The notes below the pieces were generated by a model that ran no database searches, had not been told where the DNA came from, and saw nothing but the letters and a program-made list of their open reading frames with translations. A stretch of 14,189 nucleotides of DNA. It comes from Gemmatimonadales bacterium. GTDB taxonomy: Bacteria; Gemmatimonadota; Gemmatimonadetes; Gemmatimonadales; GWC2-71-9. Of this stretch, positions 1 to 7,013 are shown one piece after another. Made by a program: the position numbers and the translations under genes. The stretch lies in the NCBI GenBank assembly GCA_025929805.1, contig JAICPP010000065.1, forward strand, positions 1-14,189, given 5' to 3'. How positions within the stretch are numbered: the first letter of the stretch is position 1; each line of letters opens with the position of its first letter.

Positions 1-1551
1 GAGAGTACCGATTTGAGCAACGGGTTGATCGCCTCCCTCAGCTCGGAAGTCCGTGCGGCCGAGCAGTACCTGCTGGTGCCCTCGGAGTTCTCTAGGCGAC
101 GCTTCATAGACGAGGGAGATTCGGCGTACGTCTATCAGAGGAGGTACCGGACTCTCGGCGCACTGACGACCTCTGATCGCTATATCGTCAACAAAATCGC
201 GGCCAACCAGGCCCATCTCGAGGTGGCCTATGCAATGTCCCATGCCCTGGCCGACCTCGGGCGGGCAGAAGATGCCCGTCGAGAGGCGGAGCGGGCGCGA
301 GCCCCAGCCGATACCCTCCTTGGAGATGTCCGGGCCCTGGCCCTGGCGCAGACGAACCGATCCATGGCCCGGGCCAACGAGCTTCGCCGCGATGCGCAGC
401 ACCGTCGCTCGTTGCTGTGGCTGCTTTTGTTCGTGTCGCTCGCGTTGGGCACCGGGATCTCGATCCAAACAGTGCGCTGGGTGGATCTCCCCCTGCGCCG
501 CTTGATCGGAGCGGCTGATCGCTTCGGCGCCGGCGATCTGAGGAGGGTGCAGCTCGGCACGATGCCCACCGAGCTGGACCGGCTGGCTCGAGCCATGGAC
601 GGCATGGCCGCGAAACTCCGCGGAGTCGTCGTATCCGTCGTGAACGAAGCCAGTCAGATCGGCAACAGCGCGACCGACTTCTCGGCCATGAGTGAGGAGC
701 TTGCCGCCAGCAGTGGGCAGATCTCGACTGCCATGGTGAGGATAGCCTCGAGCGCGGAACAGCAGGTAAGAGGAATGGAAAAGGCCGATACCCTGCTGCT
801 CAGCCTCCGCCAGATTGCCGACACCAACGCCGCAGCGTCAGCGCGAATGGTAGAGCTGGGCGAACGAATCCGGGATCTGGCAGCTCGCCACCGGGGCGAT
901 GTGGTGTCGGCGGGTCAAACGTTGCTGGACATTCAGGAGATCGTCGCCACCTCCGCCCGACAAGTTCAAGAGCTCGCGCGACTCTCCGAGCCGATCACCG
1001 CATTCATCGACCTGATTCGGCAGATCTCGTCGCAGACCAATCTGCTGGCGCTCAATGCTGCGATCGAAGCTGCCCGGGCGGGGGAGCATGGCCGAGGGTT
1101 CGCGGTGGTTGCAGAAGAGGTTCGGCGGCTGGCCGATTCGAGCTCGAGCGCCGCCGAGGAGGTGGCCAAGACCGTTCAGTTCATCCGCAAGCAGGTGCGT
1201 GAGGTCTCGGACACCATGGATGTGGGCTCAGCCAGAGTGCAGGGAATCGAGGTGGTGGCCACGGGAGCCGCCCGGGCCCTGGAGGATATCGCCGCCGCCG
1301 TTCAGGAAGTCCACACCGCGGCTGGAGAGGTGGTTCGAGAAGCAGAGGCCAATCGGCGGATCGTGGCGCAGCTGGGTGAGCGGACCCAGGAAGTCAGTCA
1401 TGCGGCCACCGAGCACGCCTCGGCCAGCGAACAGGTGACCGCAGCCGCAGAAGAGCAGACCGCCTCCACGGAGGAGATGGCGGCTGCCGCCGGCGATCTC
1501 CTCCAGGGTGCCACCAGGCTGACCGCCTTGATGCAGGACTTCAAGACTTGA
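1..1551 (+). CDS. Methyl-accepting chemotaxis protein, 5' end cut by the window
   Basis: This is a transmembrane chemoreceptor that passes ligand signals to a CheA/CheW array. The frame is open from base 1, so the gene starts upstream; the TTG at position 13 is probably internal. Counting that TTG as residue 1, residues 1-130 are a helical sensor remnant without a recognisable ligand fold. One membrane segment lies at about 133-151, a HAMP linker at about 152-206 (P160, E187), and a long coiled-coil signalling domain at 210-510. The hairpin tip at about 337-375 contains QTNLLALNAAIEAARAGE and GRGFAVVAEEVRRLA, the signature of the family. Glu/Gln-rich heptads near 478-492 look like methylation sites. 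There is no C-terminal NWETF-type CheR tether; the protein ends DFKT. The first membrane segment is presumably upstream of the window. Family assignment is certain; the ligand is unknown. Confidence 0.95.
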   Translation, partial: ESTDLSNGLIASLSSEVRAAEQYLLVPSEFSRRRFIDEGDSAYVYQRRYRTLGALTTSDRYIVNKIAANQAHLEVAYAMSHALADLGRAEDARREAERARAPADTLLGDVRALALAQTNRSMARANELRRDAQHRRSLLWLLLFVSLALGTGISIQTVRWVDLPLRRLIGAADRFGAGDLRRVQLGTMPTELDRLARAMDGMAAKLRGVVVSVVNEASQIGNSATDFSAMSEELAASSGQISTAMVRIASSAEQQVRGMEKADTLLLSLRQIADTNAAASARMVELGERIRDLAARHRGDVVSAGQTLLDIQEIVATSARQVQELARLSEPITAFIDLIRQISSQTNLLALNAAIEAARAGEHGRGFAVVAEEVRRLADSSSSAAEEVAKTVQFIRKQVREVSDTMDVGSARVQGIEVVATGAARALEDIAAAVQEVHTAAGEVVREAEANRRIVAQLGERTQEVSHAATEHASASEQVTAAAEEQTASTEEMAAAAGDLLQGATRLTALMQDFKT

Positions 1552-1563
1552 GCTTCGGGCGGG

Positions 1564-1935
1564 CTACTTCTTCCGGCGGGCCTTGACCACCTTCTTGACT
1601 GCCTTGGCGGGCTTGATCCGCTTGACGGACTTAGCCTTGGCCTTTGCCTTGGCTCTCTGGCTACGCTCCCGGTCTGCTGCCTTGTCCAGACGCTTCTGCT
1701 CGGCAGCATGCACCTCAGCCAGAATCCGGTCGCCTTCCTCCATGCCCAATAGACCCCGCCGGGTCGCGTAACGCACTAGCTCTTCGGCGTCGGCCACATT
1801 GAACTCTCCCACCCTGGCTGCCGCGCGAATGACACTGCCCAAAGCGTCCGCTACCGGACTCCTCAGGACATTCGCAATCCCGGGGAGGGTTTCCAGCAAG
1901 GTTGAGATCTGCGAACCACCAAGTTCCGACACCAC
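1564..1935 (-). CDS. Small protein with histone-H1-like Lys/Ala-rich tail
   Basis: The 123-residue product has two parts. Residues 1-85 are a predicted helical region with no family I recognise, including the stretch EELVRYATRRGLLGMEEGD. Residues 89-123 are a very basic tail in which 18 of 35 residues are Lys or Arg, with KAKAKAK and PAKAVKKVVKARRKK. Such tails bind DNA, RNA or polyanions in histone-H1-like proteins and some granule-associated proteins, so nucleic-acid binding is a reasonable inference for the tail only. The start is GTG at 1935; an AGGAGG at 1941-1946 sits 5 bases upstream, and the next codon is also GTG, 8 bases from the SD. The gene converges on the chemoreceptor gene with 12 bases between stops. 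It lies 88 bases downstream of the cupredoxin gene on the same strand, so co-transcription is possible. Confidence 0.8.
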   Translation of the reverse strand: MVSELGGSQISTLLETLPGIANVLRSPVADALGSVIRAAARVGEFNVADAEELVRYATRRGLLGMEEGDRILAEVHAAEQKRLDKAADRERSQRAKAKAKAKSVKRIKPAKAVKKVVKARRKK

Positions 1936-1940
1936 AAAGG

Positions 1941-1946
1941 CCTCCT
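1941..1946 (-). promoter_or_regulatory. Strong Shine-Dalgarno AGGAGG
   Basis: AGGAGG on the minus strand lies 5 bases before the GTG at 1935. It supports translation of the basic-tail protein and fixes its start at one of two adjacent GTG codons. Confidence 0.75.
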
Positions 1947-2009
1947 AACGCCACGCTGAGTACCACGATTTGTCAGCGGGAATTCTCGCACGGAGGACGG
2001 GGGAACGCT

Positions 2010-2028
2010 AGTAGTAGCTAATACTACT
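2010..2028. repeat. Short inverted repeat at the cupredoxin stop codon
   Basis: AGTAGTA (2010-2016) and TACTACT (2022-2028) are perfect complements around a 5-base loop, and they include the TAG stop of the cupredoxin gene. The stem is AT-leaning and no T-run follows, so it is at best a weak attenuator or mRNA-end hairpin between cupredoxin and the downstream basic-tail gene. Confidence 0.35.
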
Positions 2029-2440
2029 TCGTAATTCTGAGCTGCCCGCGCTCGTCGTAGGCTCGGTGGGGAAGGCAGTAAAAATGATAGATCCCGGGCG
2101 TAACCCGCGGCACGATGATCCGGTAAGCCGCCCCTTCCTGGGTAAAAAGTGGGCTGCTCAGGTCTCCCGACCGTCGCGCCATGGCGCCGTTGAGCGCCTC
2201 GTGGGCTGCTTCGTTCAGGCCGGCGCTTTCGAACACAATGCTATGGGGAACTCCGCGCCCGGCCTTGAAAAGGAGCACATCCCCCGGTCGCGCGGTCACC
2301 AGTGGGGGAGTGATCCGGTAGGTTTCCTTGGCGGGGTTGGCCTCGAGTCGAATCTCGTGGACCTTCTGCGCTTGCGCAGTGACCGGCGCAAACAGTGCCA
2401 CGAAGCCAAGAATGAACAGTGGTTTCGGTGTGGTTCCCAT
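2024..2440 (-). CDS. Exported cupredoxin (plastocyanin/azurin-like)
   Basis: This is a 138-residue secreted blue-copper-type domain, probably a periplasmic electron carrier or copper-binding protein. The frame is open further upstream, but ATG 2440 is chosen because a GGAG lies 5 bases before it and the protein then begins directly with a signal peptide. That peptide has a hydrophobic core PLFILGFVALFAPV and likely cleavage TAQA|QK after residue 24. Copper-ligand motifs are His66 in VPHSIVF and Cys122-x2-His125 in YHFYCLPH. The usual axial Met, five residues after the second His, is Glu130 (HRAYDERG), which is unusual. At 138 residues it is a normal length for a single-domain family member. 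It is divergent from the zinc-ribbon gene, and the shared upstream region has a near-palindrome. The fold is well supported; the redox partner is unknown, and non-type-1 copper binding is possible. Confidence 0.88.
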   Translation of the reverse strand: MGTTPKPLFILGFVALFAPVTAQAQKVHEIRLEANPAKETYRITPPLVTARPGDVLLFKAGRGVPHSIVFESAGLNEAAHEALNGAMARRSGDLSSPLFTQEGAAYRIIVPRVTPGIYHFYCLPHRAYDERGQLRITK

Positions 2441-2445
2441 CAGCT

Positions 2446-2449
2446 CTCC
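2446..2449 (-). promoter_or_regulatory. Shine-Dalgarno deciding the cupredoxin start
   Basis: GGAG on the minus strand lies 5 bases upstream of ATG 2440. It favours this start, which places the signal peptide at the N terminus, over longer in-frame extensions as far as 2533. Confidence 0.7.
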
Positions 2450-2470
2450 ATGCTCACGGCGCGCCAGAGC

Positions 2471-2502
2471 TTTGCGCGGAGCCGCATATTTCCGTAAATT
2501 TG
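2471..2502 (+). promoter_or_regulatory. Possible TTTG-N20-TAnnTTTG promoter
   Basis: TTTG at 2471-2474 is followed after 20 bases by TAAATTTG at 2495-2502. This matches the -33/-7 promoter consensus described for the primary sigma factor of Bacteroidota. It would place a transcription start near 2507-2510, just before the zinc-ribbon gene and in the right orientation for it. It is a single match, and use of this consensus by this organism is unproven. Confidence 0.35.
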
Positions 2503-2503
2503 C
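2484..2503. promoter_or_regulatory. AT-rich near-palindrome, candidate operator
   Basis: The 20-base sequence starting GCATATTTCC and ending GTAAATTTGC pairs with its own reverse complement at 8 of 10 symmetric positions. It stands out as an AT-rich island in GC-rich surroundings, midway between two divergent genes and overlapping the possible promoter. This is what a dimeric repressor or activator site often looks like; no regulator gene lies nearby in the window. Confidence 0.35.
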
Positions 2504-2559
2504 ACTAGGTGGGGTTAGCCAGTTCCGTGCCACCAGACCCCGCTCTGGAAGGGCCGACT

Positions 2560-2823
2560 GTGGGACGTCGGGGCATCAAGGAGTTTCGAGCGCCCGAGGC
2601 GCTCATCCTGATCGCGGCAGACCGGGACCAGAAACCTTTGGTTTGTCCCTCCTGTGGTTCTCTAGCGGTAGACCGATTCCCCGAACGCTCCAGTTCCGAA
2701 GACGCACCCGGCGGTCGAGTTACTCTGCACTGCACCGCTTGTGGACGGAGCGCGGCCTACATTCCTCGCACTCTCAGCCGTTCCTCTCTTCCCGAGGCAC
2801 CCCGCCCCTCGCATTCGTCGTGA
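2560..2823 (+). CDS. Small zinc-ribbon-like protein, function unknown
   Basis: The product of about 87 residues has two CxxC knuckles, C29PSC32 and C58TAC61 (numbered from 2560), about 25 residues apart. This spacing is typical of a structural zinc ribbon. The N-terminal part contains ALILIAADRD, a possible strand, and the C terminus is Ser/Pro-rich and probably disordered. There is no signal peptide or membrane segment, so it is likely cytoplasmic. GTG 2560 is chosen because GGAAGG precedes it by about 8 bases; GTG codons at 2509 and 2527 are in frame but lack a good SD. If the possible promoter at 2471-2502 is real, the GTG at 2509 would be almost leaderless and becomes a serious alternative. 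It is divergent from the cupredoxin gene. The four Cys in a compact pair of knuckles argue for a real gene, but no precise family is recognised. Confidence 0.6.
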   Translation: MGRRGIKEFRAPEALILIAADRDQKPLVCPSCGSLAVDRFPERSSSEDAPGGRVTLHCTACGRSAAYIPRTLSRSSLPEAPRPSHSS

Positions 2824-2826
2824 AGC

Positions 2827-2858
2827 AACAGTGAACAGTAAAAGTGAAAAGTGAACAG
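2827..2858. repeat. Left arm of degenerate heptamer repeats (GTGAACA units)
   Basis: AACAGTGAACAGT (2827-2839) and GTGAAAAGTGAACAG (2844-2858) are imperfect heptamer copies in the opposite orientation to the array at 2888-2935. Together they form a long imperfect inverted repeat in the gap between the convergent zinc-ribbon and signal peptidase genes. Confidence 0.75.
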
Positions 2859-2887
2859 ACCCAGTGCCGCTAGTTCCACCATGTTCA

Positions 2888-2935
2888 TTCACTGTTCACT
2901 GTTCACTGTTCACTCTTCACGTTCCCTCTTCACTG
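2888..2935. repeat. Heptamer tandem array TTCACTG
   Basis: Three perfect TTCACTG units (2888-2908) are followed by decaying copies TTCACTC, TTCACG, TTCCCTC and a final TTCACTG ending at 2935. The array ends 7 bases before the signal peptidase stop codon. The reverse-complement units at 2827-2858 can pair with it, so transcripts from either side could fold into a long hairpin that might terminate transcription or protect the mRNA end. Confidence 0.85.
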
Positions 2936-2942
2936 TTTTGGA

Positions 2943-3665
2943 TTACTCCGGTGACGTGAACAACCGACTCCAGCGTACGGCTGTCAGAAATGGCAGTGCC
3001 CTCCAGCTGCTGGGGTCGTAGCTGAAGTACACCACGAGCGGTTTGCCCCTCACGTTCTTCCGCGGTAGAAAACCCCAGTAACGGCCGTCATACGAGCTGT
3101 CGCGGTTGTCTCCCATCATGAAGTACGAGCCGACCGGCACCACTAGAGGGCCCCACTCCTGGAGGTCCGGCTGGTAAGAAGAGGGGTCCCGGCTCACCAA
3201 GTGGGGTAATTGCCACTCACGCATCTTGGCTCGCTGTATGGGGTCCTCGGATCGGGTAGGATCGGTGTGCACCGCGTAGGGTTCCTGCACCCGTTGGCCA
3301 TTCCGGAACAGTTCGCCATCCTCCATGCTGAGCGTATCACCCGGCATCCCGATCAGCCGTTTGACGACCTTGAGACCCTCCTCCTCCACTGAGTCGAACA
3401 CCAGGATGTCGTCGCGTTTCGGTTCGCGCACCGCCGGAAGCCGGGCGTGGATGATCGGCACTTCGGCCCCATACAAGGCCTTGTTCACGAAGAGAAAGTC
3501 CCCGATCAGCAGCGTTTTCTCCATGCTGCCGGATGGAATGCGGAACGCTTCCACCAGGAAGGTCCGCAAGAAGAACCAGACCACAAGGGCCACGATGATG
3601 GACTTGGTCCAGTCCCACAGCCAGTGAAGCAGCGACCGGGTATGTGCGGCGGTGCCGGCGGTCAT
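2943..3665 (-). CDS. lepB: Signal peptidase I
   Basis: This inner-membrane serine/lysine peptidase removes signal peptides from exported proteins. The start ATG 3665 follows an AGGAAGGG with suitable spacing; upstream in-frame codons lack this and would add an unrelated extension. The product has 240 residues. One N-terminal membrane anchor lies at about 21-40, followed directly by box B RIPSGSMEKTL with catalytic Ser47. Box D KVVKRLIGMPGD supplies general-base Lys102, and box E YFMMGDNRDSSYDGRYWG lies at 181-198. About 50 residues of less conserved cap sequence (125-175) separate boxes D and E. All catalytic boxes are intact. The gene is last in a minus-strand set, 61 bases after the M14 peptidase gene, and its neighbours encode substrates of this kind of enzyme. 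Its 3' end abuts the heptamer repeats. Confidence 0.95.
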   Translation of the reverse strand: MTAGTAAHTRSLLHWLWDWTKSIIVALVVWFFLRTFLVEAFRIPSGSMEKTLLIGDFLFVNKALYGAEVPIIHARLPAVREPKRDDILVFDSVEEEGLKVVKRLIGMPGDTLSMEDGELFRNGQRVQEPYAVHTDPTRSEDPIQRAKMREWQLPHLVSRDPSSYQPDLQEWGPLVVPVGSYFMMGDNRDSSYDGRYWGFLPRKNVRGKPLVVYFSYDPSSWRALPFLTAVRWSRLFTSPE

Positions 3666-3726
3666 GACAAGCCCTTCCTCAGATGAAATGAGAGCCTCCC
3701 CCCAATTTATCACGTCAGCAACGCGG

Positions 3727-5319
3727 TCACGGAACAGCCACCGTGGGAACCGCGGGCCGAGTTCTCTGCCGGAGTATGGGAAAGGATGAGCCCGGCTGAA
3801 GCTCTCGGTCCAGCAGATTCCAGGTGACAACGCCATCTTCGGACGCGGGCTCGAGCAGGTATGCCGCCAAGGTGCCGAGTGGCTGATCGGTGTTGACGAT
3901 ATACCAGGCTGCACCGGCCGCCGTGTCCACGGTGTGATTACCCCAGCGTCCCTCCACCTGTACGGTGCGGTGTCCCTCGAATGGAGCATCGACGGAGACG
4001 CTGTCTATCGTGAACACCTGGACCGATGCCCGCCAGGAACGATTGGTCACACCCACCGCAATCCCTTGGCGGCGGAGCAGCTCCACCAATTCCTTCAGCC
4101 GTGCCGGAACCAGGTAAGCAGCCGGCACCGCCTCCTTCCTTCGCGCCGTAAACCGGTCATATACCGGCATTCGGATCGTACGATACACGCCGGTTCGTTG
4201 CCGCGGCGCAAAACCGCTTGCTCCTTGACTCAAATCTCTGGTGATCTCGGCAACCACGGGCTGAATAGACGGGGGCGCCAGAACCGACCGTACCACGACC
4301 GAGTCCGGCCTCAGCCGATCGGATGCGTCGACCACCTGCTTGATCAGGTCTGACTCCTCGCCAATCAGGGCGATCACCTCTCGCACGAAGTTGTAGGTCG
4401 CCGCAACCCGGCTTCGAAAGTCTGCGTTGCTGTAGCCCTCGCTCAGGATTGCCACTCGACCGCGGAGCCCCATCCAGTTGGTGCCGAAACGGGCCCGGCC
4501 GTCGTACGTCTCCCAGCCCTGGGCCAAGGAATCCGGGTGCTGGTTGCGGAAGTTCCCATACCAGAATGTGCTCTGCCGGTGCCGCTCCTGCATGCGCCGG
4601 CGCACCTGCGGCAGCAAACGGTCCCGAGTCAGCTCCACGGCAGGATTGCCATTGGGGTTGAGTCCGGGAGCATAGGTGAGAACATACCCGTGGTAGCTCC
4701 CGTTGGTGGTATGCAGATCGATGAACACATCGGGGTCCCATGCTACCAGAACCGTGGCCGCGCCTCGACTCTCCGGTGCCTCCAACTTCACGTAATCACG
4801 GTTGAGGTTCAGCAGCTGCCCGCTGGTATTTTGGCCGACTTGCGCCGGGCCGTTCTGACCTGGCCGGTTCTGCTCACCCGGCCCCAAGCGTTCATTTCCA
4901 TCGGTGTTGTAGATCGGGACCACCAGAAGCACGACCTTGTCCAGCAATGGCCGCAGCTGGCCGGTGGTGAGATCGCGGAGCAGCATCTGCGCTGCTTCTT
5001 TGCCCTCCACTTCGCCGGCGTGAATGTTGGCCTGGAGATACACGATCGGTTTGCCGCTCCGCTGAGCTTCACCCGGAGAGGTCACCAGTGGACGGGCCGC
5101 CACGAGATAGGGCACCCGCCGGCCTTCCGGACTTATCGCCAGCGTGGCGACCCGGATCTCTTTTGTCAGCAGCTGGAGGGAGTCCAAGAACATCAGAACA
5201 TCGGCGTACGAGGACGTTTCCCGGAAAGCAGTGCGCTCGGCGCGAGTGGACTGCCCGCCCAGCGAGGGAACCAGGCAGAGCTCGGCCAGCACACCCACCC
5301 AACCCCTCCAGTGCATCAT
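3727..5319 (-). CDS. Exported M14-family zinc carboxypeptidase-like protein
   Basis: This is a zinc metallopeptidase of the carboxypeptidase A fold, expected to trim peptides outside the cytoplasm. The product has 530 residues. The N terminus (residues 1-22) has a hydrophobic stretch GWVGVLAELCLVPSLGG with possible cleavage before QS; it is a somewhat atypical signal peptide because it holds a Glu. Zinc ligands are His100 and Glu103 in NIHAGEVEGKEA and His203 in FIDLHTTNG. LNRDYVK (172-178) matches the substrate-binding Asn-Arg region, and Glu294 in ILSEGYSN is the likely catalytic Glu. A Gly/Gln/Asn-rich loop occupies about 146-168. Residues 330-530 form an extra C-terminal region beyond the catalytic domain, of unclear role. 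ATG 5319 overlaps the upstream stop as ATGA, with no SD, which suggests translational coupling. ATG 5316 directly follows as an alternative start. Confidence 0.9.
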   Translation of the reverse strand: MMHWRGWVGVLAELCLVPSLGGQSTRAERTAFRETSSYADVLMFLDSLQLLTKEIRVATLAISPEGRRVPYLVAARPLVTSPGEAQRSGKPIVYLQANIHAGEVEGKEAAQMLLRDLTTGQLRPLLDKVVLLVVPIYNTDGNERLGPGEQNRPGQNGPAQVGQNTSGQLLNLNRDYVKLEAPESRGAATVLVAWDPDVFIDLHTTNGSYHGYVLTYAPGLNPNGNPAVELTRDRLLPQVRRRMQERHRQSTFWYGNFRNQHPDSLAQGWETYDGRARFGTNWMGLRGRVAILSEGYSNADFRSRVAATYNFVREVIALIGEESDLIKQVVDASDRLRPDSVVVRSVLAPPSIQPVVAEITRDLSQGASGFAPRQRTGVYRTIRMPVYDRFTARRKEAVPAAYLVPARLKELVELLRRQGIAVGVTNRSWRASVQVFTIDSVSVDAPFEGHRTVQVEGRWGNHTVDTAAGAAWYIVNTDQPLGTLAAYLLEPASEDGVVTWNLLDRELQPGSSFPILRQRTRPAVPTVAVP

Positions 5320-7013
5320 GGGGCTGGAGCGAGAATGCGGGTGGTAATGACATCGGGAAAGCCATCCTCGATCGTGAACGTCACCTCCGGGATCAGCAGC
5401 CGGTAGAGTGGAGCTCGAAGGGTGTGATCCGGTGCGCCGCGATACTTGGCCCAGGCCTTTTGCAGCACCGGCTCCTTGACGATGCCGGAGGGATGCTCCG
5501 CGTTGCGCAAGAGCATATCGGTGGTGGCCGCCCCATCATTCAACGCCTCGGCTAGCGCGCGGACCAGTACATAGCCGACTGTGTGCTGATCCTGGGCGGA
5601 GCGCTCGACCAGGTCGGCACGCTTCTCGTGCTCAGCCAATCCTAGAAGTGGCCAGCGGCGGGTCACCGGGGCGAGAAGGCGTTCGGCGCTCCACTCGGCA
5701 AATCCCTCGGCCAGGTGTGGTTGCGCGACTGGCAGGCGAATCATCCTGTGACTCCTCCCGCCCAGCGTGGCTGCAAACAGTTCGAGTTGCCGGCGCCGGA
5801 AGAGCAGGTGCTGCCACTCGTGCACCACGGCCCCGAGCGCCAGCAATGGGGCATATCCCGGATCGATTGCGATCACGTCCCGCGGCTCCAAAAATCCGTT
5901 CAGACTCTCCTGCGCGTGTCGGGAGACGGTAGTAAGCCGGAGAGTCTCTGCACCCGAGTGGAGCAGAGTGGGAGTGGTGTCACCCGGAGGCAACCATCTG
6001 AGGCTCCGTAGGAGGTCCGCCTGCCCGTGTTCCTGCAGCCATGTCTCTGCTGTACCGTTGCCGGCAACAACGAGTTGGGGGAAGAGCGCCGGAGGTACTC
6101 CGTACTGGGGAACGGCTTGAGGATAGCCGAACCAGCGGGATTCGATCGTCGGAAGGGGAGCCTTCTCCTGATCCCGGTTGAGCGACCGCCACCCCTCACG
6201 GACATAGTCCCGAATCGAGCGGCCGGTTCCCCCGGGCGCCCAGGGCTCAACCAGAAAAAAGTTCAGCGCATCGAGATACCATCGCTGTCCCTCGGTATAC
6301 CCCTTCAGCAAGGTGAGAATAGCAGCGCCGGAAGCCGGGTCGGCTCGCGTAAGGCGGCCCTTGGCGGCGGCAAACGCCGCTGAGTCGCTGGCCTCGAGCA
6401 CGGCCAGCCCATAGAGGGCCCGTAGCAGGGCCTCCTGATCGGGTGCGTTGTCGGCGGAGCCTACCCATTGAACGGCCTGGAGCGCTCCTCGCGCGGCATC
6501 CCAGCTGATTCCCGGGACTCTCACGCGAGCCCAGGTAAGAGCGGCGTCGTGCAGATCCACGATCCATTCGTCTCGAGGACGAAATATCCGATTGAAACGA
6601 GCCCGGGTTGTGTCGGAAGGGATCGCTGATCGGATTGCCTGGAGCGTGCTCCGAGAGGCCTTGATCAGCTCGGTCCGGCGGTAGAGTCCCATGAGATGAT
6701 GAGAGCGCTCGCTCGTGAGCGTCCTTCCGCTCAACGGCTCCAGCCCTGCACCGGCCGCGGCTGCACGGTACGCGCGGCTAATCAGCGAATCAGGAAAGCC
6801 GGCACTGGCCGCCGCGAACCACGGCCCCGGAATTCGAACCGCAGAGTCGTTGCGTGCCACGATGATTTGTCGCAACGTGAAGCGCGGCATTTCGGGGCTC
6901 GCGTGAGCTGTCGTCGGCGCTTGGCCCAGAACACTCCCGGCCTGGGCCACGGTTATCAGCGCAAGGGCGCCGAGCCGCCTGTGCCCAGTCCGCCGGGTGG
7001 TTGCCTTGTGCAG
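5316..7013 (-). CDS. Exported HExxH zinc metalloprotease-like protein, start uncertain
   Basis: The product is about 565 residues if it starts at CTG 7013. It carries HEWQH (encoded at 5808-5822), the HExxH zinc-protease motif, in the hydrophobic context LGAVVHEWQHLLF. About 35 residues later comes HLAEGFAEWSAERLL, where a Glu probably supplies the third zinc ligand (gluzincin arrangement). The N terminus reads HKATTRRTGHRR then LGALALITVAQAGSVLG, a good signal peptide with cleavage near LG|QA, so the mature protein is probably periplasmic or secreted. The middle 300 residues are helical with no domain I recognise. No ATG, GTG or TTG lies between TTG 7187, which would put over 60 extra residues before the signal peptide, and the signal peptide itself; CTG 7013 is therefore the best guess. 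The stop overlaps the M14 start by 4 bases, so the two peptidases are probably made together. Confidence 0.72.
   Translation of the reverse strand: MHKATTRRTGHRRLGALALITVAQAGSVLGQAPTTAHASPEMPRFTLRQIIVARNDSAVRIPGPWFAAASAGFPDSLISRAYRAAAAGAGLEPLSGRTLTSERSHHLMGLYRRTELIKASRSTLQAIRSAIPSDTTRARFNRIFRPRDEWIVDLHDAALTWARVRVPGISWDAARGALQAVQWVGSADNAPDQEALLRALYGLAVLEASDSAAFAAAKGRLTRADPASGAAILTLLKGYTEGQRWYLDALNFFLVEPWAPGGTGRSIRDYVREGWRSLNRDQEKAPLPTIESRWFGYPQAVPQYGVPPALFPQLVVAGNGTAETWLQEHGQADLLRSLRWLPPGDTTPTLLHSGAETLRLTTVSRHAQESLNGFLEPRDVIAIDPGYAPLLALGAVVHEWQHLLFRRRQLELFAATLGGRSHRMIRLPVAQPHLAEGFAEWSAERLLAPVTRRWPLLGLAEHEKRADLVERSAQDQHTVGYVLVRALAEALNDGAATTDMLLRNAEHPSGIVKEPVLQKAWAKYRGAPDHTLRAPLYRLLIPEVTFTIEDGFPDVITTRILAPAP

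Noticed and set aside
2441..2533. N-terminal extension of the cupredoxin to position 2533
   Set aside because: It would bury the signal peptide after 31 residues and run through the AT-rich near-palindrome; ATG 2440 has a GGAG in the right place.
4537..5406. 289-codon open frame on the plus strand opposite the M14 peptidase
   Set aside because: It lies entirely antisense to a gene with intact zinc ligands. The translation has no recognisable domain, and long antisense frames are common in GC-rich DNA.
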